A stretch of DNA of 64,000 bases from Weissella confusa. GTDB taxonomy: Bacteria; Bacillota; Bacilli; Lactobacillales; Lactobacillaceae. Shown here in pieces: positions 43,487 through 53,445 of the stretch (position 1 is its first letter; the number at the start of each line of letters is the position of its first letter). The notes under the pieces are model-generated. The model saw only the letters and a program-made list of their open reading frames with translations. It had not been told where the DNA came from and made no database searches. The position numbers and the translations under genes are program-made. The stretch covers positions 45,613-109,612 of the forward strand of contig JAAOED010000008.1 in assembly GCA_016466735.1 (NCBI GenBank), written 5' to 3'.

Positions 43487-46400
43487 ATGTGGGGATATGT
43501 TTTGGAAAACGACACAGCGAAATTTAGAAAAAAGATGTACAAGGCAGGGAAGTTTTGGGTAGCGGCCGGTGCTATGTTTATCGGGATGATTATGGCTGGA
43601 CCGGTACAAGCCGATCAACTTGCCACGCAGCCAGCGGAATCAGCTGAGGTAACACAGCATGAAACGCCAACAGATAGTCAGGCGCCGGATAGTGTTACTA
43701 GCCTAAGTGATACTAAAGAGACTGTACAGTCATCCGCAGCGTCAGTTGATAGTAGTCATGTGGCAACATCATCAGCTAGCGAAACAACATCGTCAGCTAG
43801 TGAAACATCAACGAAAACTAGTTCAGCGGCATCATCAGTCGCAAGTTCGGCCACAATGTTGTCTGCCACTAGTTCAGCGTCATCGTCAGTCGACGCAACT
43901 ATCACTGATGGGTATCATGATGAAGGCGGTAACTGGGTTTACTACCGTGACGGAAAAAAGCTAACGGGACGTCAATTGATTGACACGTTTAACGTCTACT
44001 TCGACGAGGATGGTCACCAAGTGAAAGGTGATTGGCGCGAAACTGACGGTAAGCGTGCTTACTACGATGGGCAAGAAGGGCGTGCCCTAACTGAGACGCA
44101 AGTAGTCGACGGGGCTGTACGTGGTTTTGATGCTGATGGATATGAAATCACGAATGGTTTTGGACAAACATCAAACCAAGACACGTACTATTTTGATAAC
44201 GACGGGAACCACGTCACCGGTATTCAGGTGATTGATGGTAAGACATATAATTTCGATGATCAAGGTCGCATGCTGAAGGGTATTGCAACTGAAGTCAACG
44301 GGACGATGATGTACTTTGATGATCAGACAGGTGTGGCAACACCAACGTCTGATCCTAAATTTAACCCCGAATTGGAACCGGTACCAAACCAGAATGCACA
44401 ACACAATGCAGCACATGGGACCACACCTGAAGATTTTGACAACATGGCCGGCTATTTGACAGCTGATACATGGTATCGCCCAAATGATATTTTAGATAAC
44501 GGAGAAACGTGGCGTGAGTCGACGCCAACTGAGTACCGCCCGTTGATTGAGACGTGGTGGCCAACTAAGCAAACGCAAGCAGATTATGTAAATTACATGA
44601 ATGATGCTTTGCAGGTATCAACTAAGACTGTAAGTGCAGCTGACTCAGAAGCTACGCTAACTGCCGCAGCTGATGCCATTCAAGCAGCTATTGAACGTCA
44701 GATTACGGTTAAACAATCCACGGACTGGCTACGTGAATTGATGGCGGCTTTCGTCGTGACACAACCGCAATGGAATAAGAGTAGTGAAGATGAAAACGAT
44801 GATCACTTGCAAGGTGGTGCGTTGTCATTTGAAAACAATCCAGATACGGATGCTAATTCAGATTACCGTTTGATGAACCGTACACCAACGAATCAAACTG
44901 GTGAACGTTTGTATCACATTGATGATTCATTAGGAGGATACGAATTACTATTAGCGAATGACGTGGACAATTCAAATCCGCAAGTACAAGCTGAGCAACT
45001 TAACTGGCTATATTACTTGATGAATTTTGGTTCAATCACGGCTAACGATCCAGATGCGAATTTCGATGCCATTCGTGTTGACGCCGTCGATAACGTTGAT
45101 GCTGACCTATTGCAATTGGCTGCCCAATATTTCCGTGATGCTTACGGTATGGCGACGAATGATGCGACATCAAATCAACACTTGTCAATTTTGGAAGATT
45201 GGAGTCATAATGACCCAGCTTACATGAATGAACATGGGAACGACCAATTGACGATGGATGATTACATGCATACACAATTAATTTGGTCATTAACAAAGTC
45301 AGATGCACAGCGTGGTAAGATGGACCGCTTCTTGGATTTCTACTTAACTAATCGCGCTAATGACAATACTGAAAACGAAGCGCAACCTAGTTACTCATTT
45401 GTGCGTGCTCACGACAGTGAAGTGCAAACAGTGATTGCTGAAATCGTGACTAAGTTGCACCCTGAAGCTGGGAATGGTTTGATGCCGACTCAAGCTCAGA
45501 TGGATGAAGCGTTCAAGATTTATAATGCTGATCAAAAGAAGGCAGTTAAGGAATACACGCATTACAACATGCCTTCTGCTTACGCCATGTTGTTGACGAA
45601 TAAAGATGTGATTCCTCGAGTGTACTACGGTGATTTGTACACAGATGATGGCCAATACATGGCTACGAAGTCACCGTACTTTGATGCCATTGATGCGATG
45701 TTGAAGGCACGCACTAAGTATGTGGCTGGTGGCCAAACGATGGCAGTCGACAAGAATGATGTCCTAACCAGTGTTCGTTTTGGTAAGGGGGCGATGACGG
45801 CTAGCGATGCTGGAACTGCCGAAACACGCACAGAAGGTGTTGGCTTAATTATTAGTAACAACCATGATTTGAAGATGGCTGATAGTGACCAGGTTGTTTT
45901 GCACATGGGAATTGCGCACGCGAACCAGGCATTCCGTGCCGTTGTTATGACAACGGCAACTGGTTTGGCGATTTACAACGATGATAATGCGCCAATTCGT
46001 TACACAGATGCGAATGGAGATTTGATTTTTACAAACGCGGATGTATACGGCGTTTTGAATCCACAAGTATCAGGCTTCTTGGCGATGTGGGTGCCAGTTG
46101 GTGCTAGTGCAACACAAGATGCCCGTACGGCCGCAAGCACTGAAGCGACGACTGATGGCTCAGCTTACCATTCAAATGCTGCACTAGACAGCCAGGTGAT
46201 TTTTGAAGGGTTCTCAAACTTCCAGGCAATGCCAACAACCCACGATGAATACACAAATGTTGTTTTGGCTAAGCATACTGACTTGTTGACTGATTGGAGT
46301 GTGACATCAGTCCAATTGGCACCACAATATCGTTCTTCAACGGATGGTACGTTCTTGGATTCAATCATTCAAAATGGATACGCCTTTACGGATCGATATG

Positions 46401-47758
46401 ACTTGGGATTCGGGACGCCAACTAAGTACGGTGATGATAATGATTTGCGTGATGTGATTAAGTCGCTCCACGCAAATGGTATTCAAGTGATGGCTGACTT
46501 TGTGCCAGACCAACTTTACGCATTGCCGGGCAAGGAACTAGTTCAAGTAACCCGAACAAATAATATGGGTGAACCAGACAAGAATTCAGAAATCCAACAC
46601 TTGATGTATGTCACAAGTACTCGTGGTGGTGGTGAATACCAAAAGCAATACGGTGGTGAGTTCTTGGCTAAGTTGCGTGAATTGTACCCCGATTTGTTTA
46701 CGACGGATCAAATTTCAACGGGTAAGCCGATTGATGACTCAGTAAAGATTAAAGAATGGTCTGCTAAGTATCTTAATGGTACGGCAATCCAAGGCCGTGG
46801 TGCTGGCTATGTGCTGCGTGATGCAGGTAATAATAGCTATTATCGTGTAACAGCTAATACAGGCAACACGAATTTGCCAAACCAAATGCTAGGCAAGCCT
46901 GTGCTGACTGGTTTCCAAAAGTTAGCAGATGGGTACCACTTCGAAACCCTTAGTGGGTCAGCGGCAAAGGATGCATTTATCAAGGATGATAATGGTGAGT
47001 TGTATTACTTTGATAATAATGGTGTGATGGCCACAGGTGAGCAAAAGGTTCGTGGTGGTCAATACTTCTTCTTGCCAAATGGGATTGCGTTGACCGATGC
47101 ATTTATCGAGACTGAAGATGGGCACATGCGATACTACGACAAGAACGGTCAGTTAGTAGTTAATCAATACGTTACTGATCATCAAGCAAACGCATTCCGT
47201 GTGGATGCTGATGGAAATGTTATTCGTAGCCAAGCTTTGACGGTTGATGGTAATGAGCAGTACTTCGGTTCAAATGGTGTCCAAGCAAAGGCCCAAATGG
47301 TTCGTGATGAAAATGGTCAGGCTCATTACTACGCTGCCGGCAATGGAAATATGATTAAGAACCAATTTATTTTGGATACGGATGGCCACTGGCTATACGC
47401 CGACCAAAATGGTAATCTTGCGCGCGGCATGACGACTCTTAACCAAGGTACACTTTACTTTGATGATCAAAATCATCAAGTAAAGGATGACTTTGTTTAT
47501 GATGCTGATGGGGTTCACTATTTCAATGGAACTAATGGTGCCGAGGTCAAAAATGATTATGCTTATCACAATGGTAAGTGGTACTACTTTGATGAGAATG
47601 GTCGCATGGTAACTGGTTTACAAACAATTAACGGTGAACTACGTTACTTTGGTGCTGACGGGGCACAACTAAAGGGTGGTCAAGCAACCAATCAAAAGAC
47701 GAATCAAACGTATGTGTTTGATGAGACAAATGGGTCTGGTAAGCTAGTGACGATTTAA
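43487..47758 (+). CDS. dsr: GH70 dextransucrase (secreted glucansucrase)
   Basis: A 1423-residue extracellular enzyme that polymerises glucose from sucrose into alpha-glucan. A KxYKxGKxW signal peptide (K16-W24) leads, then a Ser/Thr/Ala-rich variable region (about 45-140) and N-terminal glucan-binding repeats. The permuted GH70 barrel carries nucleophile D532 ([11 protein letters not shown]), acid/base E570 (ILEDWSHND) and D643 (RAHDSEVQ). Motif I comes last ([15 protein letters not shown]). YYF-type glucan-binding repeats end the protein. SEV after D643 is typical of alpha-1,6 dextran formers. No LPXTG is present. The ATG lacks a Shine-Dalgarno; an in-frame TTG at 43502 follows GGGGA and may be the real start. 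Confidence 0.96.
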   Translation: MWGYVLENDTAKFRKKMYKAGKFWVAAGAMFIGMIMAGPVQADQLATQPAESAEVTQHETPTDSQAPDSVTSLSDTKETVQSSAASVDSSHVATSSASETTSSASETSTKTSSAASSVASSATMLSATSSASSSVDATITDGYHDEGGNWVYYRDGKKLTGRQLIDTFNVYFDEDGHQVKGDWRETDGKRAYYDGQEGRALTETQVVDGAVRGFDADGYEITNGFGQTSNQDTYYFDNDGNHVTGIQVIDGKTYNFDDQGRMLKGIATEVNGTMMYFDDQTGVATPTSDPKFNPELEPVPNQNAQHNAAHGTTPEDFDNMAGYLTADTWYRPNDILDNGETWRESTPTEYRPLIETWWPTKQTQADYVNYMNDALQVSTKTVSAADSEATLTAAADAIQAAIERQITVKQSTDWLRELMAAFVVTQPQWNKSSEDENDDHLQGGALSFENNPDTDANSDYRLMNRTPTNQTGERLYHIDDSLGGYELLLANDVDNSNPQVQAEQLNWLYYLMNFGSITANDPDANFDAIRVDAVDNVDADLLQLAAQYFRDAYGMATNDATSNQHLSILEDWSHNDPAYMNEHGNDQLTMDDYMHTQLIWSLTKSDAQRGKMDRFLDFYLTNRANDNTENEAQPSYSFVRAHDSEVQTVIAEIVTKLHPEAGNGLMPTQAQMDEAFKIYNADQKKAVKEYTHYNMPSAYAMLLTNKDVIPRVYYGDLYTDDGQYMATKSPYFDAIDAMLKARTKYVAGGQTMAVDKNDVLTSVRFGKGAMTASDAGTAETRTEGVGLIISNNHDLKMADSDQVVLHMGIAHANQAFRAVVMTTATGLAIYNDDNAPIRYTDANGDLIFTNADVYGVLNPQVSGFLAMWVPVGASATQDARTAASTEATTDGSAYHSNAALDSQVIFEGFSNFQAMPTTHDEYTNVVLAKHTDLLTDWSVTSVQLAPQYRSSTDGTFLDSIIQNGYAFTDRYDLGFGTPTKYGDDNDLRDVIKSLHANGIQVMADFVPDQLYALPGKELVQVTRTNNMGEPDKNSEIQHLMYVTSTRGGGEYQKQYGGEFLAKLRELYPDLFTTDQISTGKPIDDSVKIKEWSAKYLNGTAIQGRGAGYVLRDAGNNSYYRVTANTGNTNLPNQMLGKPVLTGFQKLADGYHFETLSGSAAKDAFIKDDNGELYYFDNNGVMATGEQKVRGGQYFFLPNGIALTDAFIETEDGHMRYYDKNGQLVVNQYVTDHQANAFRVDADGNVIRSQALTVDGNEQYFGSNGVQAKAQMVRDENGQAHYYAAGNGNMIKNQFILDTDGHWLYADQNGNLARGMTTLNQGTLYFDDQNHQVKDDFVYDADGVHYFNGTNGAEVKNDYAYHNGKWYYFDENGRMVTGLQTINGELRYFGADGAQLKGGQATNQKTNQTYVFDETNGSGKLVTI

Positions 47759-47768
47759 GATTTACGAG

Positions 47769-47797
47769 AAAAGACAGTTGTGAAGCTGTCTTTTTTC
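47769..47797 (+). terminator. terminator of the dextransucrase gene
   Basis: AAAAGACAG / CTGTCTTTT stem with TTTTTT. Confidence 0.82.
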
Positions 47798-47846
47798 TGT
47801 GTAAGGTGGTGTTATCAGCGTAAATGCGGTAAAGTGTTTACTTTAC

Positions 47847-47906
47847 CACAGTAGCTATTGGTCACGTCGGAGGTTTTAAACCTCCGACATTCCCAGTCTA
47901 CTTTAT
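47847..47906 (+). repeat. shared upstream element, copy 2 (before MFS gene)
   Basis: This is the compact copy of the element at 31702. CACAGTAGCTATTGGTC is followed at once by CACGTCGGAGG, a TTTTAAA loop, CCTCCGAC and CAGTCTACTTTAT. The hairpin GTCGGAGG/CCTCCGAC is perfect here. It ends 16 nt before the MFS start. Just upstream, GGTAAAGT can pair with ACTTTACC or, alternatively, TAAAGT with the ACTTTA that ends the element. Unidentified. Confidence 0.55.
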
Positions 47907-47922
47907 GTGAGGTGTTTTTGAG

Positions 47923-49080
47923 ATGAGTAAATATTATAAAATTGCGATTGCGCTAGCTGTTTCAACTTTCGCAATCGGAACCACTGAATTTGTGCCGGTT
48001 GGGATGCTGACAGACATTGCCAAGGATATGCATGTGTCCACCGGGATGATTGGTCTATTGGTAACGGGATATGCGATAGCCCAGGCGGTAGGGGCGCCAA
48101 TCGCAACGAGTTTTGTCGGTAGGATAGCCCGTCGTCGCTTGTTTACGTGGTTGATGTTTCTGTTTGCGGTATTAAATGTCGCTTCTGCAGTAGCGCCTTC
48201 GTATGGTCTTTTGCTGGTGACTCGAGCCTTGACTGCCGTGGTGCACGGTGTGTTTTTTGCGACAGCGTCGGTGTATCTGACAAATATGGCGCCGTTGGAT
48301 AAGAAGGGCGAAGCAGCCTCGTGGTTATTTGGTGGCCTGACGGTTGCGACAGTCTTCGGTGTACCGTTTGGCACGTACTTAGGTGATGTTGTCGGCTGGC
48401 GCGCAACGTTTGCGGTAGTCGGAGCTATGGGCTTGGTCGGTTGGTTTGGCGTATTAATCCAAGTACCAAAGTCGGTCGCGCCGTCTGTTTCGGACAACCA
48501 ATTGTTAGGGATTATTACTGTTATTCGACAACCGCGCATTTCGCTAACGCTTTTGATGGCAACGCTTGGATTTGGGGCGACCTTTGTGTTGTACACATAC
48601 ATTCGTCCTTATCTCCAACAAGTGACTGGCATTTCAACGACCAGTGTTGTTTGGGTGCTAGTCTTGTACGGTGTCTTTGTCACAATCGGAAATGTGATTG
48701 GTGGGCGATTAGCTAATCGCCAATCACTACACATTCTAATGGGTGTGTTTTTAGCACAAGCGGTTGTGCAAATCGTTCAGTTGATGTTACTACCTAAGGC
48801 TGGATGGTATTTACTGGGCGTCGCACTGCTTGGTTTAGTGGCGTTTATGGGTAATGCCTCATTGCAAAGCCGCATCATTATTACGACGACTGAACTAGCC
48901 CCGGCGCATACTGATGTTGCTTCAGCACTCAATGTATCGGCCTTGAACTTTGGTATCGCTGGTGGTTCATTGGTTGGTAACATGGTGATGTCGCATGTGG
49001 GATTGCAAACACTACCTATCGTGGGGGCGTTGATTGGCCTTTTGGCAATTGGCGTTGCACAGCTTTTTAGACGTTATTAA
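47923..49080 (+). CDS. MFS transporter, DHA1/AraJ-like
   Basis: A 385-residue protein with twelve predicted membrane helices. GTTEFVPVGMLTDIAKDM and the LVTGYAIAQAVGAPI loop are typical of the AraJ/SotB/YdhP sugar-or-drug efflux group. Substrate cannot be told. It is monocistronic, led by the shared upstream element and closed by a strong terminator. GTGAGGTG lies before the ATG. Confidence 0.82.
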   Translation: MSKYYKIAIALAVSTFAIGTTEFVPVGMLTDIAKDMHVSTGMIGLLVTGYAIAQAVGAPIATSFVGRIARRRLFTWLMFLFAVLNVASAVAPSYGLLLVTRALTAVVHGVFFATASVYLTNMAPLDKKGEAASWLFGGLTVATVFGVPFGTYLGDVVGWRATFAVVGAMGLVGWFGVLIQVPKSVAPSVSDNQLLGIITVIRQPRISLTLLMATLGFGATFVLYTYIRPYLQQVTGISTTSVVWVLVLYGVFVTIGNVIGGRLANRQSLHILMGVFLAQAVVQIVQLMLLPKAGWYLLGVALLGLVAFMGNASLQSRIIITTTELAPAHTDVASALNVSALNFGIAGGSLVGNMVMSHVGLQTLPIVGALIGLLAIGVAQLFRRY

Positions 49081-49085
49081 TTGTG

Positions 49086-49123
49086 ATAGCCGTTCGAATC
49101 AGGCGATTCGAACGGCTATTTTT
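49086..49123 (+). terminator. terminator of the MFS gene
   Basis: ATAGCCGTTCGAATC pairs perfectly with GATTCGAACGGCTAT, then TTTTTG. Confidence 0.92.
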
Positions 49124-49182
49124 GTCCAGAATTCAGGTCAGCGTTTAACGCCACGTTAAAAATTGGTTTTTGTTCAACAACT

Positions 49183-49231
49183 CACATTCCCGTAAACTGG
49201 CATTATGTAGGATTCAATCTATGGGAATGTG
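49183..49231 (+). promoter_or_regulatory. inverted repeat upstream of the LRR gene
   Basis: CACATTCCC (49183-49191) and GGGAATGTG (49223-49231) form a perfect 9-bp inverted repeat with a 31-nt centre. It lies immediately before the probable ribosome-binding site AAGGTAAGGA. It may be an RNA hairpin in the 5' UTR or a split operator; not identified. Confidence 0.4.
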
Positions 49232-49268
49232 AAGGTAAGGAACGATCGAACGAATAAAACATGCCGTT

Positions 49269-51434
49269 GTGATTAGTGGTGTATTGCTTGGGAGCATTGT
49301 AGGGATGACGAACAGCAATGTGCCGGTGCACGCAGAGGCAACGCTAACAAACACAGCGACTGAGGATGTTGCAAGTTGGGTACCTGATACAGCGCTACGG
49401 GTGGCATTACAAGCAGCCTTGGGAAAAGGGGTGCCGTTAACGAAAGAGAACGTTGCGACAATTACGCAACTTAATCTAACGTATGATGGCATTACTAATT
49501 TATCTGGCCTTGAGTTTGCGACGAACTTGCGGGCACTTGATTTAACGGGAAACACAATTACGGATATTACGCCGTTGCAGCATTTGCACAATCTAACCGA
49601 CGTTAGTTTACGAATGAACAAAGCAACTGTGATGCCGGATTTGACGCCACTTGCAGGGACGCCGGTTAAGTCATTGAATTTAGTTGCAGATGACTATGGG
49701 ACGCAACCAGATAAGATGGCGGGACTTGCCCAATTAACGTCGCTTGAAGAATTAGAAATGCAGAATAATGATCTGGCAACAGTGCCACCGGTGACTAATC
49801 TGCCTAAACTGAGTTACTTGGGGATTGCGGGTAACAAGCTAACATCAGTCCAACCATTGGCGGGGATGCATCAACTGACTGCGTTGAAAGTTGGTTCAAA
49901 TCAGCTAACCGACTACACACCGATTGCATCGCTCACAAACTTAACAACGTTGTCGATTGGGAATAATCGTAGTAATGATATTTCGATGTTACACTCATTG
50001 GTTAACTTACAAGAAGCGACGTTTTCGCAAATGGGGTTAACGAATAATGCAGTGCAGGTGTTTTCATATATGCCCAAGTTGGTGACGTTATCAATTGATT
50101 TTAATGATCAAATTTCTGACCTAACGCCATTGGCTGGTTTACGCCAGCTACAAAGCTTGAACTTTAGCAAGGACCAAGTTTCTGATTTAACGCCACTTAA
50201 GCAACTGACGAATTTGACTGACTTGAGTTTTTCGAATGCCCAAGTTGCAAATTTGGCGCCATTAGCCGGTTTAACGAAGTTGACGTCATTGAATCTGTTA
50301 CGTAACCACGTATCAGATTTAAGCCCATTGCAAAACTTGCAGGGGCTTTCTTATCTGAATGCGAAGTACCAGTCGGTCACTAATGCAGCCGTTGGGTTGA
50401 AGCGTGGTGAGACGACAGCCGCAGTGCCGTTGTCCGTTAAAGACACGTCAGGAAATGCGATTGCCTTGCAGCAAGATGGCACTTCGATTAAAACAGTAAA
50501 CGGTCAGGTGATGTTGCAAGACGTTAAGCCAGACAGTTCCGCCTTTTTGTCTTGGGACAACCAGAGTGCTAGTGGGATTAATAGTCGCTTTAGTGGCACG
50601 ATTGAACAACCTTTCGCACTCAAAACAGAGGTGGCACAACCGAGTCGTTTGCCAGTTACGTTGGCTGTATTAAAGGGGGATGGCAGCAACCTAACCTCTG
50701 TGGCAAGTAACTACATCAAGTCAGCAGCGACTTTCGAGCCTGGCAAAAACGGTACAGGCACGTTAACGATTACCGCTAAAGTGCCTGCCAATTACGGGCC
50801 AAACAGCATTACGTTTACGAGTGGCCGTCAATTATCAGCAAACTTGGTTGGGTCTGAATATATCATGACCTATGCGTTTGATTTAACGGCTGAACAAGTT
50901 ACAAAGCCGTTGTTTATTGAAAATATGCACGTTGATTTCCGCACAGGAAGCTTCGTCTATGATAATTGGTATGATGTAACGTTCCGATTAGAAGGTATGC
51001 CAGGTGCAACGCCACTACCACCAGTGAATGAGGCAAATGAGGCGGATGCGACGGTAGCAATGTTAGCCGATGGCGTTATGCGACCGGAGGCACCGCAAAA
51101 GCAAATTCAAGCTCAGACGGTTAAGCAGATGCCTGTGGCGACAGTCACGCAATTAACTAAAACCGCAAAGCATGCACCGGTTGTTGTAGCTGGTGTTGCG
51201 CCAGGGCAGAACTCAGCAGTGGTGACGAAGTCTGCCGAGAAGCCGGCCACTCAGGTGCAAACCGTTACACCAAATGCGGACACACCAATCGTTGTTACAA
51301 AATCACAGCCAGCGCCAACTAAATCCGACCCGCAAACTTCAACGGAAATGATTATCGTCGCAGCTGTTGGTAGTATTGTAATCGGCTTGATTCTTGGCTG
51401 GGCTGGTATTGATTGGTGGGGTAAGCGTCATTAA
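49269..51434 (+). CDS. surface leucine-rich-repeat protein with NEAT-like domain
   Basis: A 721-residue envelope protein. A signal-like hydrophobic start ends in VPVHAEA. SDS22/internalin-type repeats follow (about residues 60-370; ITDITPLQHLHNLTDVSL). A NEAT-like domain spans about 458-578: S477-V-A-S-N-Y482 resembles its haem-pocket helix, and Y564-D-N-W-Y568 gives the YxxxY haem motif. A Gln/Thr/Lys-rich stalk and a C-terminal membrane helix (MIIVAAVGSIVIGLILGWAG, then WGKRH) anchor it; no LPXTG. The GTG start lacks a nearby Shine-Dalgarno and a basic N-region. Frame stays open upstream to 49239 (IERIKHAVV), but without ATG, GTG or TTG. Confidence 0.75.
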   Translation: MISGVLLGSIVGMTNSNVPVHAEATLTNTATEDVASWVPDTALRVALQAALGKGVPLTKENVATITQLNLTYDGITNLSGLEFATNLRALDLTGNTITDITPLQHLHNLTDVSLRMNKATVMPDLTPLAGTPVKSLNLVADDYGTQPDKMAGLAQLTSLEELEMQNNDLATVPPVTNLPKLSYLGIAGNKLTSVQPLAGMHQLTALKVGSNQLTDYTPIASLTNLTTLSIGNNRSNDISMLHSLVNLQEATFSQMGLTNNAVQVFSYMPKLVTLSIDFNDQISDLTPLAGLRQLQSLNFSKDQVSDLTPLKQLTNLTDLSFSNAQVANLAPLAGLTKLTSLNLLRNHVSDLSPLQNLQGLSYLNAKYQSVTNAAVGLKRGETTAAVPLSVKDTSGNAIALQQDGTSIKTVNGQVMLQDVKPDSSAFLSWDNQSASGINSRFSGTIEQPFALKTEVAQPSRLPVTLAVLKGDGSNLTSVASNYIKSAATFEPGKNGTGTLTITAKVPANYGPNSITFTSGRQLSANLVGSEYIMTYAFDLTAEQVTKPLFIENMHVDFRTGSFVYDNWYDVTFRLEGMPGATPLPPVNEANEADATVAMLADGVMRPEAPQKQIQAQTVKQMPVATVTQLTKTAKHAPVVVAGVAPGQNSAVVTKSAEKPATQVQTVTPNADTPIVVTKSQPAPTKSDPQTSTEMIIVAAVGSIVIGLILGWAGIDWWGKRH

Positions 51435-51483
51435 TAACATGACGGTATTGCATGAAATTTAACGTGTCATTGAAATATATAAT

Positions 51484-51513
51484 TTGACTTTGTATAAAAC
51501 AAAAGACTACAAT
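51484..51513 (+). promoter_or_regulatory. promoter of pyruvate oxidase
   Basis: TTGACT, 18-nt spacer, TACAAT. A catabolite-response site lies just downstream. Confidence 0.65.
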
Positions 51514-51520
51514 GAAATCA

Positions 51521-51534
51521 AGAAAGCGCTTACA
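51521..51534 (+). promoter_or_regulatory. catabolite-responsive element (CcpA site) before pox
   Basis: AGAAAGCGCTTACA matches the cre core (A-A-n-CG-n-T) and is nearly palindromic. It begins 7 nt after the -10, a position that represses when CcpA is bound. Expression should rise when glucose is low. Confidence 0.7.
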
Positions 51535-51562
51535 GAAATATGCGTATGGGGGTTTATAAAAG

Positions 51563-53383
51563 ATGTCAGATAAGAAGATTTCTGCAGGATTAGCAGCATT
51601 GAAGGTCATGGAAGGCTGGGGGATTGATACCATGTACGGTATTCCTTCTGGTACGTTGAGTGGTTTGATGAATGCGATGGGAAATCCAGAAAACAAAGTA
51701 AAGTTTATCCAAGTTAAGCACGAAGAAATTGGTGCGATGGCTGCAGTTATGCAATATAAGTTCGGGGGAAATATTGCGGTAACAGTTGGTTCTGGTGGAC
51801 CAGGTGCCACTCACTTGATTAACGGGTTGTACGATGCGTACATGGATCACATCCCTGTGCTAGCCATTTTGGGTTCAAAGCCAGTACGCGAATTGAACAT
51901 GGATTCATTCCAAGAATTGAACCAAAACCCAATGTATGACCACATTGCGGTTTACAACCGTCGTGTTGCCACGGCCGAGCAATTGCCACACTTGGTGGAC
52001 GATGCCATTCGTACCGCCATTTCAAAGCGTGGTGTTGCGGTGCTTGAAGTGCCAGCTGACTTTGGTTTCGCCGAGTTGGATGCTGAGTCAATCTATTCAA
52101 CACCGTTGTACTCATCAGGAACGAAGTACAAGCATTACAAGCCAGTTGCACCTGAGGCTGAAGAAATCGATGAGGCAGTCGCAATTTTGAAGGCTTCAGA
52201 GCGCCCTGTTATCTATGCAGGATTCGGAACGCAAGGTCACGGTGACTTGGTGGAAGAATTGTCACGCAAGATCAAGGCGCCAGTGATTACAACTGGAAAG
52301 AACTTTGATAACTTTAACTGGGACTTTGAAGGGTTGACTGGTTCAACATTCCGTGTTGGTTGGAAGCCGGCTAACGAAGCTGTTTTGGAAGCCGATACGG
52401 TATTGTTCATTGGAACAAACTTCCCATTCTCAGAAGTTGAAGGAACGTTCCGTAACGTGAAGAAGTTCATCCAAATTGACGCCAACCCAGACATGTTGGG
52501 TAAGCGTCACGAAACGGACGTTGCCATTTTGGCGGATGCTGGTGAATCATTGAAGGCGTTGCTGGCTAAGGTTGAACCAGTTGCTGATACACCATGGTGG
52601 CAAGCAAACATCAAGAACGTTCAAAACTGGCGCGACTACATGAATAAGTTGGAGCAAAAGACAGAGGGACCTTTGCAAGCTTACCAAGTCTACAACGCTA
52701 TCAACAAGCTTGCTGATGAAGATGCCATCTTCTCAACTGATGTCGGTGACGTGACGCAATTGTCAACGCGTCACTTGCACATGAACCCTAAGCAAATGTG
52801 GCGTACATCACCATTGTTCGCAACGATGGGAATCGCTTTGCCAGGTGGTATTGGTGCCAAGAACATTTACCCAGACCGTCAAGTTTGGAATATTATCGGT
52901 GATGGTGCGTTCTCAATGACGTATCCTGATGTTGTCACGAGTGTGCGTTATGACATGCCAATGATTAACGTTATCTTTACAAACACAGAGTACGGTTTCA
53001 TCAAGAACAAGTATGAAGACACTAACGAATACAACTTTGGAGTCGACTTTACAGATGTTGATTACGCCAAGGTTGGTGAAGCGCAAGGTGCCATTGGTTT
53101 GACAGTCAACCGCATTGAAGACATTGACCGTGTGATGCAAGAAGCGGTTGATTACTACAAGCAAGGTCGCGTTGTCGTTGTGGATGCGAAGATTACCAAG
53201 GACCGTCCAATTCCAGTTGAAACGTTGAAGCTTGATACAAACTTGTACAGTGAAGACGTGGTTAAGGAATACAAGGAAAAGTACGAAGCTGAAGCACTTG
53301 TACCATTCCGTGAGTTCCTTGAAGGTGAAGGTTTGAAGTCAATCTACATCAAGGAAGATAATGCCAATAAGTTTAGTTTCTAA
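51563..53383 (+). CDS. pox: pyruvate oxidase
   Basis: A 606-residue TPP- and FAD-dependent enzyme converting pyruvate, phosphate and O2 to acetyl phosphate, CO2 and H2O2. Visible are [20 protein letters not shown], the activating Glu region [11 protein letters not shown], and the TPP motif [21 protein letters not shown]. The whole resembles the SpxB/Pox group of lactic acid bacteria. It gains ATP from aerobic pyruvate use. ATGGGGG precedes the start; it is monocistronic under cre control. Confidence 0.93.
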   Translation: MSDKKISAGLAALKVMEGWGIDTMYGIPSGTLSGLMNAMGNPENKVKFIQVKHEEIGAMAAVMQYKFGGNIAVTVGSGGPGATHLINGLYDAYMDHIPVLAILGSKPVRELNMDSFQELNQNPMYDHIAVYNRRVATAEQLPHLVDDAIRTAISKRGVAVLEVPADFGFAELDAESIYSTPLYSSGTKYKHYKPVAPEAEEIDEAVAILKASERPVIYAGFGTQGHGDLVEELSRKIKAPVITTGKNFDNFNWDFEGLTGSTFRVGWKPANEAVLEADTVLFIGTNFPFSEVEGTFRNVKKFIQIDANPDMLGKRHETDVAILADAGESLKALLAKVEPVADTPWWQANIKNVQNWRDYMNKLEQKTEGPLQAYQVYNAINKLADEDAIFSTDVGDVTQLSTRHLHMNPKQMWRTSPLFATMGIALPGGIGAKNIYPDRQVWNIIGDGAFSMTYPDVVTSVRYDMPMINVIFTNTEYGFIKNKYEDTNEYNFGVDFTDVDYAKVGEAQGAIGLTVNRIEDIDRVMQEAVDYYKQGRVVVVDAKITKDRPIPVETLKLDTNLYSEDVVKEYKEKYEAEALVPFREFLEGEGLKSIYIKEDNANKFSF

Positions 53384-53398
53384 ACACAGTTGATATGA

Positions 53399-53433
53399 AT
53401 CGGTACTACAATTAATGTAGTACCGATTTTTTT
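53399..53433 (+). terminator. terminator of pox
   Basis: ATCGGTACTACA attaa TGTAGTACCGAT followed by a T-run. Confidence 0.92.
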
Positions 53434-53445
53434 GGAGGTAGCGGG

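Noticed and set aside
43707..43964. 85-codon frame within the dextransucrase gene
   Set aside because: It is a shadow frame over the Ser/Thr-rich repeat region and lacks a ribosome-binding site.
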